DNA of 39,861 nt from Microcaldota archaeon (GTDB lineage: Archaea; Micrarchaeota; Micrarchaeia; Micrarchaeales; CABMGC01): NCBI GenBank assembly GCA_027314605.1, contig DAHVAM010000004.1, forward strand, positions 1-39,861, given 5' to 3'. Each line of letters starts with the position of its first letter. The stretch's first letter is position 1. The position numbers and the translations under genes are program-made. Under the pieces are notes generated by a model that saw only the letters and a list, made by a program, of their open reading frames with translations, ran no database searches and was not told the DNA's origin. This document shows, piece by piece, positions 17,419 through 25,704 of this stretch.

Positions 17419-17563
17419 TACGCAAGTATTTACTATCATTTGCAGGTACCGAATCGTATTCATGCTTCTTTATAAAGGTAGGTAGGTTTTTAGATGAGAA
17501 AAACCATAACAATATCGTGATAAAACGGTAGAAAAGATTGTTGCGGATCTAGGAGACAAGTCG

Positions 17564-18340
17564 TTGAAAGCTAGATTTTCATTAGCACACGACGCATATA
17601 CGCAATTAGGCAAAATATTCAACACTCCAGTAGTTATAGGTAGTACGGCAGTTGGCTTATATGGCCAACGCCAAGGATTGCAGGTTACATTTAGGGACTT
17701 GGATATGGTGGTAAATGAGATACCCAGAAAGGATCTTCTTTTGCCTTCTAATTTTTCTAACATTGTAACTGTTTCAGATTACCAAATTACCATGCAGTTT
17801 CATAGTTCAAGTTCTCCTGGACAAACTCTTGATATAGATATATTTCATCCAGATAAAAGACCTAACAGTATTGTTAGCCGACCCACAATGCTTTGTGGTT
17901 TTCTGGCTTCCTCCGAGGAGGTTGAGGTTGAAAGGATGGGGAAGAGAAATCTAGTACAAGCAGGTTTTCTAGGTACTCCATTCTACGAAATAAAGGAAAA
18001 AGCAAATACAATTAGTCTAGATGGCATAGCCTTCAAAGTCGTAGATCCAATAATTTTGGCTGTCATGAAGTATATCTCTTATGAATATGGTAATCTCGAA
18101 CCAGAAAAGAAAGAAAGGGAAATTAAAGATGTGGAACTGCTATTAAAAGTAACTTGCGGCGGATCTAAAGTTGATTTTGGGTATTTGTTAAGAGCTTTTG
18201 TAAGAAGAGGTAGAGTGTATGGGGGAATGTCTACCAACCAAGGTGCAAAAAGATTTTTAGGCGGTATGAACTTTGGGAATCCTGAATTAAATGAAGAATT
18301 GAATAAGTTTACCTCTTTTGGAATATTAATGAGGATATGA
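17564..18340 (+). CDS. Nucleotidyltransferase-like protein (AbiEii/MNT-type fold)
   Basis: VIGSTAVGLYGQRQGLQVTFRDLDMVV and TLDIDIFHPD (GS...DxD, DxD); AT-rich, downstream of a tRNA. Confidence 0.55.
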   Translation: MKARFSLAHDAYTQLGKIFNTPVVIGSTAVGLYGQRQGLQVTFRDLDMVVNEIPRKDLLLPSNFSNIVTVSDYQITMQFHSSSSPGQTLDIDIFHPDKRPNSIVSRPTMLCGFLASSEEVEVERMGKRNLVQAGFLGTPFYEIKEKANTISLDGIAFKVVDPIILAVMKYISYEYGNLEPEKKEREIKDVELLLKVTCGGSKVDFGYLLRAFVRRGRVYGGMSTNQGAKRFLGGMNFGNPELNEELNKFTSFGILMRI

Positions 18341-18395
18341 TCTTGTTTCAAAAGGCCTCTCAGAGCGATTTATCCTGAATCTATAAATGATTAGC

Positions 18396-18462
18396 ATTCA
18401 ATATGAAAAGCCAAATCGAACTTTAAGACCTGATGACCTTACCCTCACCAGGATAATTTTAA
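18396..18462 (+). repeat. Repeat family copy R1 (diverged)
   Basis: ATTCAATATGAAAAGCCAAATCGAACTTTAAGACCTGATGACCTTACCCTCACCAGG aligns with R3. Confidence 0.55.
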
Positions 18463-18511
18463 GATGATAAAGAATTAGGTTAGGTTTAATTAGATTTCCT
18501 GACCTGATTGT

Positions 18512-19017
18512 TCATTTCAGAGTTTTTTCAAAAATGTTACTGGGTAATCCTCTGTATTTCGACTTTCCTACTATTTTGTAACCTCTCTTCCCATAAATGC
18601 CTATGGGGTTCTGATTAACCGCGTCAAATCGTATGTATCTTATCCTTCTTTCCTTGGATCTCTCTTCCACAAATCTTAAGCGTTTTGTTCTGCCCCTTCT
18701 CCGTGATGTTCTGGCAGTACGCCCAAAGCGCTTATGTGCGTAGCTTCGGCGTCCCTTTCTTTCCATTTAGCTCTTTCCATTGTTTTCTTGCCCAAAAAGG
18801 ATAAGGTATCTACTGTGACCGTTCCGACAGGAATTTTGCGATCATAGACAATGTATATCTCTCTTTCATTGATTCTTTTCAATATCAATTCTTTTGCATT
18901 TTTCATTTTACAGCGATTCCAATTGTTCATTCCCTGTACCGAAAGTCAGTTGGCACAGGTTGATAAGATATGCAATATAGCATCAGCATCTCTAGGTTTT
19001 GCCTTTCTTATATTCAT
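18512..19017 (-). pseudogene. GNAT N-acetyltransferase pseudogene (internal TGA plus frameshift)
   Basis: Joined reading MNIRKAKPRDADAILHILSTCAN*LSVQGMNNWNRC...HISALGVLPEHHGEGAEQ/(frameshift)/KRLRFVEERSKERRIRYIRFDAVNQNPIGIYGKRGYKIVGKSKYRGLPSNIFEKTLK. Confidence 0.8.
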
Positions 19018-19067
19018 TTTAATTCATCTTTATCCTAAATTTGAGTGGAAAGTTCTATAATGTTTAC

Positions 19068-19123
19068 ATTCGCATCGAAAATCAATCGGCCTTTAGGCTT
19101 TGATGAAGTCAGAAAGGTTTAAA
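19068..19123 (+). repeat. Repeat family copy R2
   Basis: ATTCGCATCGAAAATCAATCGGCCTTTA (28 nt) identical to R3; hairpin ATCAA-TC-GGCC-TTTA-GGCT-TTGAT. Confidence 0.85.
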
Positions 19124-19148
19124 ATCTCGAATGTGTAATATATAATTG

Positions 19149-19370
19149 ATGAGCGAGATGCAGAAGCAGCAGATGCTGGAAAGGCAGCTTAACACTAAAC
19201 TTGACAGGATCACAAAGATGCTGGGCGCAGTGCTTGAGAGGATGGATGAGTCCGAACCGGACAAGAAGCTTATCAAGAAGATAGCGAAGGAGTGGAAGGG
19301 AATCGATTCTGGAAGGACGAAGATACATCATTACAAGAATCTGGCTGAGTTCGAGAGAGTCATAAGCTGA
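19149..19370 (+). CDS. Putative antitoxin of a RelBE-like pair
   Basis: Small charged protein 8 nt upstream of a RelE-like toxin. Confidence 0.6.
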   Translation: MSEMQKQQMLERQLNTKLDRITKMLGAVLERMDESEPDKKLIKKIAKEWKGIDSGRTKIHHYKNLAEFERVIS

Positions 19371-19378
19371 CTGATTCT

Positions 19379-19630
19379 ATGGCATACAAACCTGCCTTCA
19401 CTGAGAAGATGCAGGAGGAGCTTAAAAACAGAAAAGGACGAGACAGGGCAACCTATGAACAAGCGATGAAGAAGATAGCGCAGATCCTGGAAAATCCCAA
19501 GATAGGCAAACCCATGCGTGCGCCGCTCACAGGGATACGCAGGTTTCATGTGGGTTCTTTGGTTATAACATACAGAATAGATGAACAGGCTCATGAAGTC
19601 ATCTTCACAGCATTTGAGCATCATGAGTGA
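19379..19630 (+). CDS. RelE/ParE-superfamily toxin-like protein
   Basis: PKIGKPMRAPLTGIRRFHVGSLVITYRIDEQAHEVIFTAFEHH pattern. Confidence 0.8.
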   Translation: MAYKPAFTEKMQEELKNRKGRDRATYEQAMKKIAQILENPKIGKPMRAPLTGIRRFHVGSLVITYRIDEQAHEVIFTAFEHHE

Positions 19631-19682
19631 TCAGGTAAAAGCAAAAAGATTGTTTGCCTATAATTACACTATCGATGCCATT

Positions 19683-19745
19683 ATTCGCATCGAAAATCAA
19701 TCGGCCTTTAAGGCTGGATGACCTTACTCTCATTGGGTTTTAACG
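19683..19745 (+). repeat. Repeat family copy R3
   Basis: ATTCGCATCGAAAATCAATCGGCCTTTAAGGCTGGATGACCTTACTCTCATTGGGTTTTAA; hairpin CGGCCT-TTA-AGGCTG. Confidence 0.85.
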
Positions 19746-19869
19746 TCGTAAGCGTCTGCTAAAAAGTTGCCAGCATGAATATCCTGTCGACTAAGCGACA
19801 GAACCCTCAATAGAAAATTCTATTAATGTGAATATCCATTTATTCCATCAAGATTTGTAGAGGAAGTTA

Positions 19870-21087
19870 ATGCCAAAAGTTCTCATCATAGGCGCGGGAG
19901 GCGTCGGTAGGGTAGTAGCGCACAAATGCGCACAGGTTTCTGAAGTATTCACGGATATAATGCTGGCAAGCCACAATGTCTCAAAATGCGAGAAGATCCG
20001 CGATGAGATAAGGCAGAAGACAGGCAGGGAGATACAGGTTGCAGAAGTGAATGCGGAAGATGTGCCAAAACTCGCTGCTTTAATCAAGGAATACAAGCCC
20101 TATCTTGTTATCAACGTTGCTCTTCCCTACCAAGACCTTACGATAATGGACGCATGCCTTGAGGCAGGCGCAAACTATCTTGACACCGCAAACTATGAAC
20201 CTCAGGACGTCGCGCATTTCGAGTACAGCTGGCAGTGGGCCTACCATGACAAATTCAAGCAGAAAGGCCTGATGGCCGTCTTGGGGTGCGGATTTGACCC
20301 AGGCGTGTCAAATGTGTTCTGCGCTTATGCTCAAAAGCACCTCTTTGACGAGATAAATTACATAGATATTCTGGATTGCAACGCTGGAAGCCATGGCCAT
20401 CCATTCGCAACGAACTTCAATCCCGAGATTAATATCCGCGAAGTAACGCAGGCTGTAAGGCACTGGGACAATGGCGAATGGAAAGAAACCCCGGCAATCC
20501 TTGACCAGAAGAGCGTTCATTTCAGCTTCGACTACCCTGTCGTGGGACAAAAGGACAGCTATCTCCTGTATCATGAGGAACTCGAATCACTGGCAAAAAA
20601 CATTAGGGGCCTGAAAAGAATAAGGTTCTGGATGACTTTCTCGGAGAATTACCTCACGCATCTCAGAGTGCTGCAGAATGTAGGGATGACTCGCATAGAC
20701 GAGGTTGACTATGACGGCACAAAGGTAGTTCCAATAAGATTCCTCAAGGCCCTGCTCCCGGATCCTGCGACCCTTGGTACAAATTACACGGGAAAGACCG
20801 TAATAGGGAATGTGATGACAGGGATTAAGGACGGGAAGAAGAGATCAGTGTACATATACAACATATGCGATCACGCAGAAGCCTTCAAGGAGGTAGGGGC
20901 ACAGGCAATATCGTATACCACGGGGGTCCCTGCGATGATAGGCGCCATGCTCATGGCAAAAGGGATTTGGAAAGGCTCCGGAGTGTTCAATATCGAGCAG
21001 TTGGATCCTGACGAATTCATGGACGCATTAAACAAATACGGCCTCCCATGGAAGCAGGAAGAATTCAATGGCAATTTGCCGCAATAG
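19870..21087 (+). CDS. Saccharopine dehydrogenase-family enzyme, likely carboxynorspermidine (carboxyspermidine) dehydrogenase
   Basis: MPKVLIIGAGGVGRVVAHKCAQ; ANYEPQDVAHFEYSWQWAYHDKFKQKGLMAVLGCGFDPGVSNVFCAYA; adjacent to nspC. Confidence 0.88.
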   Translation: MPKVLIIGAGGVGRVVAHKCAQVSEVFTDIMLASHNVSKCEKIRDEIRQKTGREIQVAEVNAEDVPKLAALIKEYKPYLVINVALPYQDLTIMDACLEAGANYLDTANYEPQDVAHFEYSWQWAYHDKFKQKGLMAVLGCGFDPGVSNVFCAYAQKHLFDEINYIDILDCNAGSHGHPFATNFNPEINIREVTQAVRHWDNGEWKETPAILDQKSVHFSFDYPVVGQKDSYLLYHEELESLAKNIRGLKRIRFWMTFSENYLTHLRVLQNVGMTRIDEVDYDGTKVVPIRFLKALLPDPATLGTNYTGKTVIGNVMTGIKDGKKRSVYIYNICDHAEAFKEVGAQAISYTTGVPAMIGAMLMAKGIWKGSGVFNIEQLDPDEFMDALNKYGLPWKQEEFNGNLPQ

Positions 21088-21106
21088 TGGTTAATTGGCC
21101 AACAAC

Positions 21107-22345
21107 ATGGATAAAAAACAGGTTTCACACTACCTTAGCGATATAGCAAGGGAAGCTGCCAGGAATGCAGCGGCTGCTGATTTCTCCAAGGAGATAATTG
21201 ACAAGGTCATGGATACACCGTGCTTCCTGATAAGCGAAGCGCCGCTAAGAAGAAACCTCGAAATACTGGCGCATGTTAAAAAGAAGACAGGCGCGAAAAT
21301 ACTCATGGCCTTAAAGGCATTTGCAATGCCTATGGCATTTCCCATAATAAAAGAGTACCTTGATGGCATATGCGCCAGCGGGCCGATGGAGGCACAGTTG
21401 GGCCGAGAATTCTTCGGAAAGGAGGTACATACATTCGGCCCTGCATATTCCGAAGAAGACATGAAAAAGCTGCTAAAATACTCCGACGCGATAATATTCA
21501 ACTCAGTTGCGCAATGGAAAAGATATCGGGGAATGATAGCGAAGAGCAAGAGAAAAATAGAAGTCGGGCTAAGGCTGAATCCAAAATACTCGGAAATCAA
21601 AGCAGATCTGTACAATCCGGCATTGCCCGGTGCAGGGATGGGGATAATTCCAGAGGAACTGAAAGGAGAAGATCTTGAAGGGGTAGACGGACTGCATTTC
21701 CACGCACTCTGCGAGAACAATGCTGGCACCCTTGTGCATGTCCTTGATCATTTTGAGAAACTCTACGGGAAGTACATACCAAAAATGAAATGGGTGAATT
21801 TCGGCGGAGGACACCACATAACAAGGGTCGATTACGATGTAGATCTGCTGATAAACACAATCAACGCCTTTAAGGAAAAGCACGGAGTGGAAGTGCATCT
21901 CGAACCAGGGGAAACCATTTCGCTGAATTCAGGAGTTTTGGTATCCACTGTCCTTGATGTGATGTATAGAAAAGAGGACGGCAGGGAAGGAATAGCCGTG
22001 CTCGACGCTTCAGCGCACAATCACATGCCAGATGTTATAAAGATGCCTTATAAGCCTGACATAATCGGCGCCGGAGAGCCAGGCGAAACAAAGCACACCT
22101 ACAGGCTGAGGGGACCTACATGCGTATCTATGGACATCATAGGGGAGTACTCCTTTCCAAAAGCGCTCAAACCCGGCGATAGGATAGTTTTGCTGGACAT
22201 GGCATTGTACACCTTCGTGCAGGCAACAACGTTCAATGGCATCAAACTCCCCTCGCTCGCATTTTACGACGCAAAGACCGGCAGGGTAGAGATAGCTGGG
22301 GATTTCGGATACGAGGACTACAAGAGCAGACTCTCCAACCGCTGA
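21107..22345 (+). CDS. nspC: Carboxynorspermidine decarboxylase
   Basis: PLP Lys ILMALKAFAMP; HFHALCENN; NFGGGHHITRVDYD; LEPGE; possible upstream TTG start at 21095. Confidence 0.92.
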   Translation: MDKKQVSHYLSDIAREAARNAAAADFSKEIIDKVMDTPCFLISEAPLRRNLEILAHVKKKTGAKILMALKAFAMPMAFPIIKEYLDGICASGPMEAQLGREFFGKEVHTFGPAYSEEDMKKLLKYSDAIIFNSVAQWKRYRGMIAKSKRKIEVGLRLNPKYSEIKADLYNPALPGAGMGIIPEELKGEDLEGVDGLHFHALCENNAGTLVHVLDHFEKLYGKYIPKMKWVNFGGGHHITRVDYDVDLLINTINAFKEKHGVEVHLEPGETISLNSGVLVSTVLDVMYRKEDGREGIAVLDASAHNHMPDVIKMPYKPDIIGAGEPGETKHTYRLRGPTCVSMDIIGEYSFPKALKPGDRIVLLDMALYTFVQATTFNGIKLPSLAFYDAKTGRVEIAGDFGYEDYKSRLSNR

Positions 22346-22350
22346 TTCTT

Positions 22351-23046
22351 ATGGCGGCAGACAAAACATTTGAAGGGAAAGCGGCAAAAAAATACCACCT
22401 GTTCGCCGAAAACTCCTTTAGTTGGAGATATATCGAGATGCCTGCGCTTGACAAATGCCTCCCCGACCTCCACGGCAAGAAATTTTCTGTCTTGGACGCA
22501 GGCTGCGGTCAAGGCAGGGTTATAAGCTACTTGATCTCAAAAGGAGTCAGGCCGCAGATGATTGTAGGGGTCGACAGGAGCAAGACCCTGCTTGACCTGG
22601 CGAAAAAGAGATTTCCAGATGTCAAATTTTTCAGATCAGGGCTGAACGATTTCAACTACAGACCAGCCTCTTTCAATCTGATTGTCTCCATAATGGTCTT
22701 GGATTTCTTCAACGAGGAGAAGATCAAACTACTCCTGAAGCGTTTTTACGGGCTTCTGAAGCAAGATGGCAGACTACTCTTCATAGTCGCCCATCCTGTG
22801 AGGCTAAACACTGGAAACTTGGGTCTTTATCACGATCGCAGCGTAATAATGCAAACAATGCCATGGGGCGACAGTGGCGAGATTTACAAGAGAACCACCA
22901 GTGATTTTGTTAATGCCACAATCGCCGCAGGTTTCATAATAGAACGAGTGGACGAGCCCGAAATAACACCAGAGGGCAAAAAACATAAGGCGGAATACAT
23001 GAAATACCTGGGCCCTTCCCGTTTGCTTGTCAAGGCAAGAAAGTAG
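22351..23046 (+). CDS. Class I SAM-dependent methyltransferase
   Basis: VLDAGCGQGRVISYL motif I and downstream MTase pattern; 5 nt after nspC. Confidence 0.85.
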   Translation: MAADKTFEGKAAKKYHLFAENSFSWRYIEMPALDKCLPDLHGKKFSVLDAGCGQGRVISYLISKGVRPQMIVGVDRSKTLLDLAKKRFPDVKFFRSGLNDFNYRPASFNLIVSIMVLDFFNEEKIKLLLKRFYGLLKQDGRLLFIVAHPVRLNTGNLGLYHDRSVIMQTMPWGDSGEIYKRTTSDFVNATIAAGFIIERVDEPEITPEGKKHKAEYMKYLGPSRLLVKARK

Positions 23047-24099
23047 CTATCCCAGATATCCTCTGATCTTCAAAAGTTCAGCATTCAACACGGCCGCGCC
23101 TGCGGCTCCCCTCATGACATTGTGCCCAAGCACCACGAACTTGTAGTCCAGGATACCGCACTTCCTGAGCCTTCCAACCACCGACGCCATTCCTCCCTCA
23201 ATATTTGCGTCAAGTTTTGGCTGCGGCCTGTTCTCGCCTTCCAGGTACACTATAGGCCTCTTTGGCGCAGAGGGCAATTTCATGTCCGCCAAGGGGTTGA
23301 ACTTCCCGAAAGAGGAAATTATATCCTCCTTGTCTGCATTCTCCGAGAGCTTGACGCTTACGCATTCCGTATGCCCGTACCTGACCGCCACCCTGTTGCA
23401 CTGAGCGCTGATTGCAAAGTCTGCCTCCTTTATCCTGTCCCCTGAAAGCCTTCCCATGATCTTCAAGGGCTCAGTCTCCAGCTTCTCTTCTTCCTCGCGT
23501 ATGAAAGGCACAACATTGTCTATCATGTCCATTGAAGGAACTCCCGGGTATCCTGCGCCGCTCACCGCCTGCATCGTTGTGACCATGACTTTCTCCAATC
23601 CGAATTTGTCCAGAAGAGGCTTCAGCGCTATGCACATGTGTATCGTTGAGCAGTTGGGGTCTGTGACGATGAAGCCCTTCCACTTCCTGTTCCTCTGCTG
23701 CGCCTTTATGAGATCAACATGGTCTGCGTTTATCTCCGGTATCAGCAATGGGATATCCCTGTCCATCCTATGGCTCTTTGCATTGCTCGATACTGCATAG
23801 CCTTTTCCTGCAAATGCCCTTTCTACCTCAAGAGCGACGCTGGAATCAAGCGCCGATAGGACGATCTCGCAATCCAGATCAGGCTTGCACTCCTTCAGCT
23901 TTAGCCTTCTCGCATATTCTGGCATCTCCTGGCTGATGTTCCACCTGTTTGCCATCGCCTCCTCGTAAAGCTTTCCTGCGGATTTTTCAGATGCAGCAAC
24001 CTCCGTTACCTCGAACCACGGATGCTTCTCCAGCAGCTGTATTATGCTCTGTCCAACCATGCCGGTTGCCCCCAAAATCCCTACGGATATCTTTGCCAT
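23047..24099 (-). CDS. asd: Aspartate-semialdehyde dehydrogenase
   Basis: VGILGATGMVGQSIIQLL; TDPNCSTIHMCIALKPL active Cys; QAVSGAGYPGVPSMDMIDN. Confidence 0.95.
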   Translation of the reverse strand: MAKISVGILGATGMVGQSIIQLLEKHPWFEVTEVAASEKSAGKLYEEAMANRWNISQEMPEYARRLKLKECKPDLDCEIVLSALDSSVALEVERAFAGKGYAVSSNAKSHRMDRDIPLLIPEINADHVDLIKAQQRNRKWKGFIVTDPNCSTIHMCIALKPLLDKFGLEKVMVTTMQAVSGAGYPGVPSMDMIDNVVPFIREEEEKLETEPLKIMGRLSGDRIKEADFAISAQCNRVAVRYGHTECVSVKLSENADKEDIISSFGKFNPLADMKLPSAPKRPIVYLEGENRPQPKLDANIEGGMASVVGRLRKCGILDYKFVVLGHNVMRGAAGAAVLNAELLKIRGYLG

Positions 24100-24101
24100 C
24101 G

Positions 24102-25442
24102 CTACCTACCAAAAAATTCATCATGAAGAAGCCTTATCGCTCTCTCCGCATCCTCTTCCTTTACTATGAAGCTCTGGCTAATCCCAGAGCTCCCGCAAGA
24201 CATCGCTTCCACCCGCATGTCATCCATAGATGAAAGCGTTCTGCCAGATATTCCCGGCATCGAGGTGAGCGATTTCCCTACAACCGAAACCTTTGCCATC
24301 CCTCCCCTGACACTGGTCTTTCCTATCTTTTTCAAATCCTCCGAGGCGGCTGCGATGTCCTTGCTTCCGTTCACTATCACCATGACCCCTGCCCTCGATG
24401 TAGATGTCATGTCTACTGGTATCCCGTGCTTTCTAAACACATCAAAGACCTGCTGTGCAAAATCCCCGGTTGAAACTGTCTTCGGATTCTGTACATTTAT
24501 TACCGACATCCTCTCCTTGTGGGTTATCGACGCTACGCGCTTCCCTTCTTCGATATCCTTCTTTATCACTGTGCCTGATTGGCTGGGGTCCAGCGCATTG
24601 AGTATTCTTACCGTGATGTTGCTTTTTACAGCGGGTTGTATGCCTTTCGGATGAAGGGTGTCCGCACCAAGGAATTCCAATTCTGATTCCTCGTCAAAGG
24701 ATATCTCCCGTATGTTCTTCGCGCCGCCGACTATCCTGGGATCCGCTGTCATTATCCCATTGACGTTTGTCCATATCTGTATCTCTTCCGCGCATATCGC
24801 TGCGCCTATTATGCATGCCGTATAATCGCTGCCCCCCCTGCCAAGCGTGGTTATATTGCCTTCCTTGTCCCTCCCTACGAATCCTGTGATGACCGGAATT
24901 CCAGAGATACCCTCAAGTGATTTCCTAATTCTGGTGTATGTATACGGCAAAACATCCGCGCCTCCAAAATTGGAATCGGTGATCATCCCTACGTCATATG
25001 CGTCATATGCATTCGCCTCCATTCCTGCGGCATTCATATGGGCAGCGATGATTCTGACTGACATCCTTTCTCCAAGTGACATGACACGGTCAAGGTTCTT
25101 GGGAGTCAAAACCCCCTCTCCTGATATTTTTTCGGTCAGTCCTCGGAGTTCCTCAATCTGGGCGCCTATTATCGAATTGGCCAGCCCGAGCGCTTTGATT
25201 ACGCTGTAATGCCTTCCTATTATTCTTTCGGCAACGGCATCGCTGTTTTTCCTAGACATTGCCGCATTGGCTAGGCCTATGAGCTCGTCAGTGATTCCGC
25301 CAAGTCCGGAGACGACGATGACGGGCTTCCTGCTGGCCTGCGATCTAACTATGTTCGCGACATTCTTTATTCTCTCAGAATTAGCAACGGAGCTCCCTCC
25401 AAACTTCATTACTAGCATATGTTCTCCTTGTACTGTTTTCAC
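24102..25442 (-). CDS. Aspartate kinase with C-terminal ACT region
   Basis: MKFGGSSVANSERI; TTLGRGGSDYTACIIG; C-terminal ACT-like repeats. Confidence 0.94.
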   Translation of the reverse strand: MKTVQGEHMLVMKFGGSSVANSERIKNVANIVRSQASRKPVIVVSGLGGITDELIGLANAAMSRKNSDAVAERIIGRHYSVIKALGLANSIIGAQIEELRGLTEKISGEGVLTPKNLDRVMSLGERMSVRIIAAHMNAAGMEANAYDAYDVGMITDSNFGGADVLPYTYTRIRKSLEGISGIPVITGFVGRDKEGNITTLGRGGSDYTACIIGAAICAEEIQIWTNVNGIMTADPRIVGGAKNIREISFDEESELEFLGADTLHPKGIQPAVKSNITVRILNALDPSQSGTVIKKDIEEGKRVASITHKERMSVINVQNPKTVSTGDFAQQVFDVFRKHGIPVDMTSTSRAGVMVIVNGSKDIAAASEDLKKIGKTSVRGGMAKVSVVGKSLTSMPGISGRTLSSMDDMRVEAMSCGSSGISQSFIVKEEDAERAIRLLHDEFFGR

Positions 25443-25553
25443 GCAGGACCTCTATAATCATGGCTTGATTTCATAGTAGGGGAAGAAAAGATATTTCAAT
25501 ATATTGTACCGCTTCTTTACTTTCCATCGCAGATTTCTCTGTGCAAAAGAAAC

Positions 25554-25698
25554 ATGCTGCCGGTTCAGGCAATCGGACGCGAAAGAATTGCAGGGTGCTC
25601 ATGCAGTCATCGTCTCACCCCTGCAGTTGGCGTAGACCACTCCCAGACGCGGCGAACAGGGTTCTCCTGGCCTTCCCCCGAGGCGCACACCGCAGCAT
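25554..25698. ncRNA. Candidate structured ncRNA (family and strand unknown)
   Basis: Closing stem ATGCTGC(C)GGT...ACCGCAGCAT; inner 12-bp hairpin AATTGCAGGGTG/CACCCCTGCAGTT; CAGG/CCTG and GCCT/AGGC hairpins; T-rich tract after the 3' end on +. Confidence 0.4.
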
Positions 25699-25704
25699 TC
25701 ATTT

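Noticed and set aside
18396-18500. C/D box sRNA suggested by CTGATGA in R1
   Set aside because: No consistent D/D' CTGA spacing; the C-box-like string is explained by the repeat family.
18512-18766. 84-aa basic ORF MERKGRRSYAHKRFGRTARTSRRRGRTKRL... as an independent protein
   Set aside because: Its C-terminal half is the frameshifted end of the GNAT pseudogene; the basic N-terminal half is out-of-frame GNAT sequence.
18946-18948. TGA reassigned to Trp (alternative code)
   Set aside because: TGA serves as a normal stop in other genes here (e.g. the antitoxin ends CATAAGCTGA), and the same GNAT gene also has a frameshift, so decay is simpler.
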